Origin: Candidatus Dormiibacterota bacterium
Lineage (GTDB): Bacteria; Chloroflexota; Dormibacteria; Aeolococcales; Aeolococcaceae
NCBI GenBank assembly: GCA_003135895.1
Contig: PNBE01000158.1
Span: 1-63,572, forward strand
Reading direction: 5' to 3'
DNA: 63,572 nucleotides
Within the stretch, counting starts at the first letter, position 1. The number at the start of each line of letters is the position of its first letter. Shown here one piece after another: positions 57,396 through 63,572 of the stretch. The notes under the pieces are model-generated. The model was not told the DNA's origin. It saw only the letters and a program-made list of their open reading frames with translations, and did no database searches. A program made the position numbers and the translations under genes.

Positions 57396-58145
57396 ATGAC
57401 TGATCACAAGGTGGCAAGCCGGGAGGAGTGGCTGGCTGCTCGCGAGGCGCTGCTCGCGCGCGAGAAGGAGCACACGCGGATGGCCGACGAGCTGTCGCGG
57501 CAACGGCGCGAGCTGCCGTGGGTCCGGGTCGAGAAGGAGTATCGCTTCGAGTCCGACGAAGGCATCAGAACGCTCGTCGAGCTGTTCGACGGCAGATCAC
57601 AGCTCCTCGTGTACCACTTCATGTTCGGCCCGAGCTACGAGGCGGGCTGCCCGACCTGTTCCTCAAGCGCTGATGCCGTCAACGGTGTCGTTCCTCATCT
57701 CAACGCCCGTGACGTGACCATGGTGTACGTCTCGCGCGCGCCGCTGGAGAAGCTCCGGGCCTATAAACGACGGATGGGCTGGGGCTTCCGATGGGTCTCA
57801 TCGGCCGACAGCGACTTCAACTTCGACTTCGGCATGTCACGGACCGAGGACCAGACGCGCGAAGGGATCAAGCCCATGATCGAGGCGGGGATGCCGCCGG
57901 TCGTCGACCACCTCGCGAGCGCCTCCGGAACGGACGTCGTCGGCTACCTGTCCGAAGCCCCGGGGTTCAGCGCATTTGTCTGCGACGATGGCGCCGTATT
58001 CCACACCTACTCCACCACCTCCCGTGGGCTGGAGTTTCTGATGGGGTACTACCCAATCCTCGATCGTGCCCCCAGGGGTCGCAACGAAGCGGACTCGCCG
58101 CAACTCTGGCTTCGCCGGCACGACGAGTACGCGCAGAGGACGTGA
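57396..58145 (+). CDS. DUF899 thioredoxin-like protein
   Basis: A 249-residue DUF899 protein. It starts with a charged helix containing SREEWLAAREALLAREKEHT, followed by ADELSRQRRELPWVRVEKEY. A thioredoxin-like region follows with LLVYHFMFGPSYEAGCPTCS, where Cys-Pro-Thr-Cys sits like a redox pair, then VYVSRAPLEKLRAYKRRMGW and VFHTYSTTSRGLEFLMGYY. The function of the family is not established. The ATG at 57396 has GGAGA about eight bases upstream. It is convergent with the LAL regulator gene. Confidence 0.88.
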   Translation: MTDHKVASREEWLAAREALLAREKEHTRMADELSRQRRELPWVRVEKEYRFESDEGIRTLVELFDGRSQLLVYHFMFGPSYEAGCPTCSSSADAVNGVVPHLNARDVTMVYVSRAPLEKLRAYKRRMGWGFRWVSSADSDFNFDFGMSRTEDQTREGIKPMIEAGMPPVVDHLASASGTDVVGYLSEAPGFSAFVCDDGAVFHTYSTTSRGLEFLMGYYPILDRAPRGRNEADSPQLWLRRHDEYAQRT

Positions 58146-58158
58146 TACCCAGACTCAG

Positions 58159-60919
58159 TTACGTCTTGTCTCGCGGGGTGGCCTCCAGGGCGCGGGCGAG
58201 TCCGCCTCGGGAGCGGATGCCGAGCTTGCGATAGACGCGCGTGAGGTTGGCCTCGACCGCCTTTGTGGTCAGGAACGCCCGCTCCGCAATCTCCCTGTTC
58301 GCGAAGCCCGACGCGGCCAGCTCGGCGACCCGCGTTTCAGTCTGCGTCAGTGTCTCAGGCAACGCGGCGCGCCGGCCCACACGCTCGAGCTCGCCCCGAG
58401 TCCGTTTCGCCCACACAGGCACCCCGGCCTGCTCGAACATTGTGAGCGCCTCGGCGAGCGTGGCCCTGGCCTGTCCCCGCATGCCGCAACGACGTTGTAC
58501 GCGTCCGAGGGACAGCAACGTGCGGGCCCGCTCCAGCGGGCATGGAGCAGCGATCGTGCTGCTCCAAAGCCCTTTGGAGGGCGGCGAGCGCACCGTCGAT
58601 GTCCCCGCGGGAGGCACAGAGAAGCCCGCGGCAACGCCCCGCGGCTGCCAGCGCCCACGCGCGGTCCACATTCGCACCACATCGTTCGAACCATTCGATC
58701 ATCGGTTCCGCTCGATCCAGCTGGCCGAGCTCGATGAGCGCCTCGATCTCCTCCGGCATGAAGACCCCGAGAAACGGATCCCCACCTGCCATTGCCATGA
58801 GCATGCCGGCGAGCGGGCCAAGCGCAGCGTCGACCGCCGCCGGGTTGCCATTCGACAGCTCGGTGAGCCCGAGTGCCCACAGCGGCCAATTGATTCCGAG
58901 TACCCAGCGGAGGTCCTGGAACAGTCGAACTGACTCGAGGGCTTCCTCGCGTGCCAGGTCACTCGATCCATCGTAGGCATGCACCAATGCGCTCGCAGCG
59001 AGGGCGATCGCGTGTGCGGCTGGATCGTCCAGCAGGGCTGCCGTCTGGAGCGCCTCCTGGGCAAGGCGACCAGCAGCGACCAGATCGCCGCGCCACAGAC
59101 ACACCCACTCCAAATAGAAGCAGGAGAACGGAATAGGGCTCTCCTCGCCGCGCTCCTGCGTCTCGGTGTGCAGCTTGCCGAGGATGGCGAGCGCCTGCTC
59201 CAAGCGGCCGCTGTAGAGCAAAAGCGAACCGTGGATGAACGCCGGGCTCATGTGCCACGCCCGGTTGCGGTGCGGGTCCTCCAACGCGCGTGCCCTGCCG
59301 ATGCGGTCCTCGTCGAAGCCGAGTCCGCCGATGAACTCGGCCATGGTCACCACGGCGAGCGCATCCGCGAGCACGCTCGACGCCCCTGCGCCCTCCGCGG
59401 CGGCAACAGCGCTGCGAGCGTGCTGTCCGGCACCAGCCACATCACCCAAGCTCACGTGGTAGAACGCGAGGTCCAATTCGACCTCCGAACGCAGCTCGGC
59501 GTCGTCGGCAGCATCCAACGCTCGGAACGCCACCTCGGTCGCCTCGGTGAAGGAGCTGCGCCGCGAGTGGATCTGGGCTAACAGGCGCAGCGCGCGAGCG
59601 CGGAGTTGGGCGTCCATTGATCCGGCGAGCGCCTGCTCGAGCGTGGTCTGCGCGCGCCCCAAATCGCCCGCGTCGAACCAGGAGCCGGCTGCCGCGACCA
59701 CCCGCGTCGCGCGTTCATCACCCCGACTCGGCGGCGTCAGTCCCACCGCCAGATCGAGGAGTTCCGCGCCCCCGCCGGGAGCTCCGCGAGACCTGGCCAG
59801 CGCAGCCGCCGCTTCGAGCTCGCGAGCAATGCCGGCATCGGGCTCGGTTGCGCCCAAAGCCGCGTGCCGCGCGCGTTCCTCTGGCTCGGTCACAGCACTA
59901 GCAAGGCGACGGTGCACCGATTGGCGTTCCGAGCGATCAGCGCGGCCGTACATGGCTGACGCCAGCAAGGGGTGGGCGAACTGGATCCGGCTCTCGTCGA
60001 TGGACACAATGCCGGCGCGCCTGGCGGCGCCGAGCGCCCGCGGATCAACAAGGTCGGTCGTCGGCTGCGAGAGCGCGGCTGCCACGAGCAGCGCCCGGCG
60101 GGTTGCTGCCGACAGTTGCCCCACTCTGGCCACGACCAGCGCGCTGAGGCTGTCCGGCACGGGTAGGCGTCCGCCCGCCAGAAGTTGATCCGGAAGCGCG
60201 GCGGCGATCTCGAGCGCGTAGAGCGGGTTGCCCCCACAGACGCCCGCCACCTGCACCATCGTCGGTCGTGAGAGCGAGCGCCCTGTCTCGTGCTTGATCA
60301 ACTCGTGCAACGCCGCGACGCTGAGCGCCCCGACGAGGAGGGTCTCGTGTCGGGTCGGGTCGGCTGCGCGGTCGAACCTCTGCGGCGCCGGCGCGCCAAC
60401 CCGGGCCGTGACCAAGAAGCCCATTGCCTCGGTGTCCAGCCTGCGGACCGCAAAGCTCAAGACGCGCGCGGATGGCGAGTCGAGCCACTGTGCGTCATCG
60501 ACCGCCACCACCAGCGGCTCCCGCGCCGACATCAACCTCAACAGCGTCAACACCGCCGCGCACAACGCTCGCTCATCGATGCCACGACGAGGCGCGGGAG
60601 CCCGGAGGAGAGCGGCCGAGATCGCCTCCCCCTGCGGCACCGGCAGCTGGCTGACCGTCACGCCGGTCACGGCGTCGAACAGGTCCGCCAGGGCCGCGTA
60701 GGACAAAGTCGCTTCTGCCTCACTGGGACGAGTACGCAGTACGCGTGCCCCTCGACCGCCGGCGCGACGCAGGGCCTCGAGCCAGATCGTTGTCTTCCCG
60801 ATGCCTGCCTCGCCCTCGAGAGTCAGCACGGCGAAGTGGGTTCGAGCCGTCGTCAGGAAGGCGTCCACCACACTCAACTCAGCGTCGCGGCCAACGATCA
60901 GATTCCGAGCGTCCGCCAT
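58159..60919 (-). pseudogene. LAL-type LuxR regulator with ATPase domain, single frameshift
   Basis: From the ATG at 60919 the frame encodes an AAA/MalT-like ATPase (LEGEAGIGKTTIWLEAL near residue 35, VVAVDDAQWLDSPSARVL), then a long helical TPR-like region. Near 58540 homology switches frame: ALQRALEQHDR continues as PLERARTLLSLGRVQRR, ending in a LuxR HTH (LTQTETRVAELAASGFANRE, then KAVEANLTRVYRKLGIRSRG). Removing one base of the GGG at 58537-58539 restores one reading frame of about 919 residues, the family norm. It may be a genuine mutation or a sequencing error. The two products as read lack either HTH or ATPase. Confidence 0.85.
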
Positions 60920-61007
60920 AACCCCTGGATGATGGCGGCGGACGGTCCCGATGGTCCAGCGACACGGACCGCGCGCGCTTTGGAGAACGCGGCTGACACC
61001 CGGCAAA

Positions 61008-61037
61008 CGTAGGGTCGAGCCGATCGACGCGTAGGGT
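61008..61037. promoter_or_regulatory. direct repeats CGTAGGGT between LAL gene and 61081 gene
   Basis: CGTAGGGT occurs at 61008-61015 and 61030-61037, 22 bases apart (two helical turns), in the divergent region. It is a candidate binding site for the adjacent LuxR regulator. Confidence 0.45.
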
Positions 61038-61080
61038 TTTCCCGGTTTCAGCACAGCCAGCCGCGGCCTACGTTGTCGGT

Positions 61081-61458
61081 GTGCAGCATCCGCACAGCAC
61101 CGAATACCTGGCCGAGTGCTTCTGGCCTGGGGTGCGTGAATCCGACCTCATCGCGCTCGACGAGCGCGCCAAGGCCAGCGCCGCTGAGCTATCCGCTGAC
61201 GGGGACGTGGTTCGCTACCTCGGATCGCTGCTCATGCGCGAAGACGAGGTCGTCCTCTGCCGTTTCGAGGGTTCCGAGCGTGCGGTCCGTCGCGTTGCCG
61301 AACTGGCGGCCATCCCCTTCGAGCGGATCCTCGCGACGGATCACGCGCCGTGGGCCGACGAGCGCACAGCTTCAGGGTTGGAACAGAGCGACTCAGACGG
61401 CGGCGTCGCCCCAGTGCAGCGAATCGACCATCATGACCCCGAGGAGTATCAGCGATGA
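61081..61458 (+). CDS. small DUF4242-like protein
   Basis: A 125-residue protein of ferredoxin-like fold: HSTEYLAECFWPGVRESDLI, DGDVVRYLGSLLMREDEVVL and AVRRVAELAAIPFERILA. This pattern (short beta strand, helix, strand with a CRFEG core, helix ending in FERI) resembles DUF4242-type proteins, which often neighbour LuxR/LAL regulators. The role is unknown. The C-terminal 30 residues are acidic and probably disordered. GTG at 61081 starts the frame. Confidence 0.65.
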   Translation: MQHPHSTEYLAECFWPGVRESDLIALDERAKASAAELSADGDVVRYLGSLLMREDEVVLCRFEGSERAVRRVAELAAIPFERILATDHAPWADERTASGLEQSDSDGGVAPVQRIDHHDPEEYQR

Positions 61459-61504
61459 ACGACACCAACTTGTATGCTACTGAGACAAGGGGAGGACCTC
61501 GGAC

Positions 61505-61972
61505 ATGAAGCGAACGATCGTGATGTTCACTGCGACTGCCATGGTGTCGCTGATGGCCGCGTGCGGCGCATCGACCACCACCGGCACGCCGACGCCGGCG
61601 AGCACTCCGGTATCGACTCCCGTGCCGACCCCGGTGCCGACAGCGGTGCCAACGAGCGCACCAGCATCGACCCCGTTGCCTCCGGCAGGCGGGCTCTCCG
61701 GGGTTTGGTCCGGGAAGTACGACGGCATCTACACGGGCACGTTCGCGCTCACCTGGCAACAGTCGGGGGCGGGCGTGACGGGCACCATCGTCCTCTCGTC
61801 GCCCGCCAGGACCCTCAGCATCACCGGCAACGAGGCGGGCACCGCCATCAACTTCGGCGCGGTAGGCGGGGTCAGCTATACGGGGGCAGTGTCCGGCAAC
61901 AGCATGTCCGGCACCTACACGGTCCCGGGAACCGGCAGCGGCGGCTCCTGGAGCGCCACCAAGTCGTCCTGA
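61505..61972 (+). CDS. lipoprotein with Pro/Thr linker and beta-rich domain
   Basis: A 155-residue lipoprotein with lipobox LMAAC (Cys20), a linker of TP/VP/AP repeats to about residue 60, then a small beta-rich domain (GVWSGKYDGIYTGTFALTWQ, then SYTGAVSGNSMSGTYTV). GGGGAGGA precedes the ATG at 61505. The domain resembles small outer-surface or inhibitor-like beta-barrels; no function can be assigned. Its stop lies about 25 bases from a decayed gene on the other strand. Confidence 0.78.
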   Translation: MKRTIVMFTATAMVSLMAACGASTTTGTPTPASTPVSTPVPTPVPTAVPTSAPASTPLPPAGGLSGVWSGKYDGIYTGTFALTWQQSGAGVTGTIVLSSPARTLSITGNEAGTAINFGAVGGVSYTGAVSGNSMSGTYTVPGTGSGGSWSATKSS

Positions 61973-61996
61973 GGATCGCCAGGAGACTGGGCACGT

Positions 61997-62078
61997 TGAG
62001 CGGATGCTCAACGCCTTGATTGGGTCCGGCGGTGTACCCGTCGAGCGAAATGGACATGTGGCAGGTAACTGATCCCAT
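61997..62078 (-). pseudogene. RibD-C/dihydrofolate reductase-like gene remnant (N-terminus only)
   Basis: From ATG 62078 the minus strand reads MGSVTCHMSISLDGYTAGPN followed by QGVEHPL, which matches the start of DHFR/RibD C-terminal-domain reductases (SLDGYxAGPNQ). After about 27 codons the similarity ends at the edge of the lipoprotein gene. The rest of the gene is gone. Confidence 0.7.
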
Positions 62079-62316
62079 GAACCGAGTATCCATTCCCGCT
62101 AGCCAAACTCATCGCTAACGAGAGGTCATTCGTCGACGAAGTTGGCGGTTACGAACGTCGACGGTCTCACCTACAGCCTGGACCACTTTTGGGGTGGGGG
62201 TCCCCGCGGATCTCGCCGAGCCACCGGCCATGGCGGCCAACGCGGAAGCACCGGGTCGCATGGCGATGAACGGGTCGGGTTTGGTCAGGCGCGGGTGCAT
62301 TGGTAGGATCGGCGGT
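62079..62316. other. intergenic stretch upstream of LLM gene
   Basis: It contains no recognised gene. A TAGGAT box (62304-62309), eight bases ahead of the LLM ATG, may act as a -10 for a leaderless message; the longer in-frame extension (from 62194) lacks family similarity. Confidence 0.35.
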
Positions 62317-63147
62317 ATGCGCTTCGGGATCGACATCGCCCAGCAGCGGCTGGCCTTCGACGAGATCGTCGATCGCGTGCGATTCGGGGAGGAGCTAGGT
62401 TTCGACGGCGCCTGGGGGTTTGACCACTTCGTCCCGATGTACGGCCAAGGTCCGGGCGAGTGCTTCGAAGGTATGACAACGCTAGCGGCACTGGCCACCG
62501 TGACAACCCAGATACGTCTAGGGCTGCTCGTCACCGGCGTGACCTACCGGCACCCCTCCGTCCTGACTGTTGAAGCCATCACCGTGGACCACGCCAGCCA
62601 TGGGCGCCTGGAGCTTGCTCTCGGCGCCGCGTGGTACGAAGCCGAGCACCGACAGCTCGGGATCGAGTTCCCACCGATCGGCGAGCGCTTCGACCGATTG
62701 GAGGACACCCTCGAGATTGTTATTCGGCTCATGACGGGTGAGGTGGTCTCGTACGACGGGCACCATTTCGGGCTCACTGAGGCGCGCACATGGCCGATCC
62801 CCGTTCAGCGGCCTCACCCGCCAATCTGGATCGGCGGTTCAGGGCTGCGGCGCACCTTGCCGCTCGCGGCACGTTACGCCGACGTCTGGCACAGCTACGG
62901 CAGTCCCGAAGAGTTGGGTGAGTTGTCCGCACGCCTCGATCGGCTAGCGGATGAGGCCGGTAGGGACCCGGCTGCGATTCGCCGAGCCTCGTCGCTGTCG
63001 CTTTCAGAGCCCGACGCCGTCGTTCGCGCGAACATCGAAGCGATGGCGGCAGCGGGATTCACCTACCTGGTGTGCGGGTGGCCGAGTGAGGGTAGGAGCA
63101 GAGTGGAAGCTTTCGCCGGGGACGTGATGGCGGACTACGCGGGCTGA
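62317..63147 (+). CDS. LLM-class F420-dependent oxidoreductase
   Basis: A 276-residue luciferase-like oxidoreductase: MRFGIDIAQQRLAFDEIVDR start, GFDGAWGFDHFVPM, LGLLVTGVTYRHPSVLTVEA, LELALGAAWYEAEH and PPIWIGGSGLRRTLPLAARY. It belongs to the same broad family as the 35749 protein and shares the TGxTYRHP F420-type segment. The ATG at 62317 gives the family N-terminus directly. The substrate is unknown; it is alone, with no partner genes nearby. Confidence 0.88.
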   Translation: MRFGIDIAQQRLAFDEIVDRVRFGEELGFDGAWGFDHFVPMYGQGPGECFEGMTTLAALATVTTQIRLGLLVTGVTYRHPSVLTVEAITVDHASHGRLELALGAAWYEAEHRQLGIEFPPIGERFDRLEDTLEIVIRLMTGEVVSYDGHHFGLTEARTWPIPVQRPHPPIWIGGSGLRRTLPLAARYADVWHSYGSPEELGELSARLDRLADEAGRDPAAIRRASSLSLSEPDAVVRANIEAMAAAGFTYLVCGWPSEGRSRVEAFAGDVMADYAG

Positions 63148-63293
63148 GTACCCCGATTCCACTGTCACCGTGTTCGGCGACATCACAGAACCAATATCTC
63201 AGACAGGTGACTGAGATACTCGTACGCAGAACGGTCGGCTCATGTACTTCCGCGACACCTGCTCGCTGATGTCTGGTAGGAGGCGATGAGACC

Positions 63294-63330
63294 TTGAGGG
63301 GCGACCGACGCACCGGCCGCCCCTCAATTT
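63294..63330. terminator. bidirectional hairpin terminator
   Basis: TTGAGGGGCG (63294-63303) and CGCCCCTCAA (63318-63327) are perfect 10-base arms around a 14-base loop, followed by TTT. It lies between the convergent LLM gene and the right-edge gene, so it can serve both. Confidence 0.7.
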
Positions 63331-63355
63331 GGTGACGTCGTCGCTTGCTCCGAGC

Positions 63356-63572
63356 CTACGGCCTCGGTGTCGGAGTCGCAGTTGGAGTTGGTGTCGGTGT
63401 CGGCGTTGGGGTGGGGGTTGGCGTTGGCGTGGGCCCTGACGAGCACCGAACCCAGAACGTCTTGTGCTTCTGCGGATCTTGGACGAACTGCAACTTGAAG
63501 TGCAGGCCCTGGCCATTCACCGGCGCATCACCGGCTGCTACCGCATTGGCCACCAATGTCTTGACGTTGACC
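63356..63572 (-). CDS. C-terminal part of a protein ending in Thr-Pro repeats, cut by right edge
   Basis: This minus-strand frame is open from base 63572 to a stop at 63356 (71 codons). The frame continues upstream of the internal ATG (reading VNVKTLVANAVAAGD), so the gene very likely begins outside the window. The visible part has DPQKHKTFWVRC and then a tail of alternating Thr-Pro coded by repeats of a 6-base unit. Tails like this are typical of secreted or cell-surface proteins. No domain is recognised. Confidence 0.6.
   Translation of the reverse strand, partial: VNVKTLVANAVAAGDAPVNGQGLHFKLQFVQDPQKHKTFWVRCSSGPTPTPTPTPTPTPTPTPTATPTPRP

Noticed and set aside
63356-63572. CRISPR-like or tandem-repeat locus
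   Set aside because: The short repeats are in frame and encode a Thr-Pro tail; there are no spacers.
1-63572. Mobile element or prophage
   Set aside because: No transposase, integrase, terminal inverted repeats, tRNA-end duplication or phage structural gene was found, although gene remnants show past rearrangement.

Overview
This is a 63.6 kb window of high-GC bacterial chromosome with dense genes, many GTG and TTG starts, and frequent 4-base ATGA/GTGA gene overlaps. The gene set combines F420-type LLM oxidoreductases, a mycothiol-type (MDMPI/DinB) enzyme, a large LAL-type LuxR ATPase regulator, Tat/lipoprotein secretion signals followed by Pro/Thr-rich linkers, and a remnant of a DUF1931 histone-like gene. 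This points to a soil Chloroflexota/Dormibacterota-like or Actinomycetota lineage; the phylum is inference, since no rRNA or other phylogenetic marker is present. I saw no tRNA, rRNA, CRISPR array, transposase or phage gene.

Layout. (1) 1-5.4 kb: a secreted alpha/beta hydrolase cut by the left edge, a TetR-controlled pair (MDMPI-type protein and metallo-beta-lactamase-fold protein), and a DUF1326/DUF2182 pair. (2) 5.9-9.9 kb, plus strand: aldo/keto reductase, 2-hydroxyacid dehydrogenase, 14-TM MFS exporter and a lone TatA. (3) 10-46 kb: a large organic-acid catabolic island. It holds three isocitrate lyase/PEP mutase-family lyases, two ThDP-dependent enzymes, two FMN alpha-hydroxyacid oxidases, an LDH2-type dehydrogenase, UxuA, Hyi and GlxR-type sugar-acid enzymes, two flavoprotein dehydrogenases, a PrpF-type isomerase, SDRs, an aldehyde dehydrogenase, and one oligopeptide-type ABC importer whose parts are split among three transcription units. 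A GntR/FCD regulator sits in the middle. (4) 46-51.5 kb: stand-alone ChrB N-terminal domain protein, beta-propeller protein, two MFS exporters and a MarR regulator. (5) 51.4-63.6 kb: signalling region with an XRE-MEDS sensor, a PAS-LuxR regulator, a PAS-GGDEF-EAL protein, a Crp/Fnr regulator, DUF899, and a LAL-LuxR gene broken by one base, interspersed with three decayed gene fragments. A second LLM oxidoreductase and a protein cut by the right edge follow.

How the genes may work together. The eight-gene operon 31130 to 22097 (solute-binding lipoprotein, CMD-like, lyase, ThDP enzyme, flavoprotein, SRPBCC, PrpF-like, SDR) reads as uptake followed by dehydrogenation, double-bond isomerisation, retro-aldol cleavage and keto-acid processing of a carboxylated compound. 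The only permeases and the OppD-like ATPase in the window are 10 kb away beside a second ThDP enzyme and two hydroxyacid oxidases, and the OppF-like ATPase is 16 kb to the left, directly after another lyase. A 24-base element, identical at 12315 and 31196 and sitting on the same predicted promoter layout, links the left unit to the big operon. This split-importer/lyase island is the best candidate here for an undescribed system; its substrate cannot be read from the sequence.
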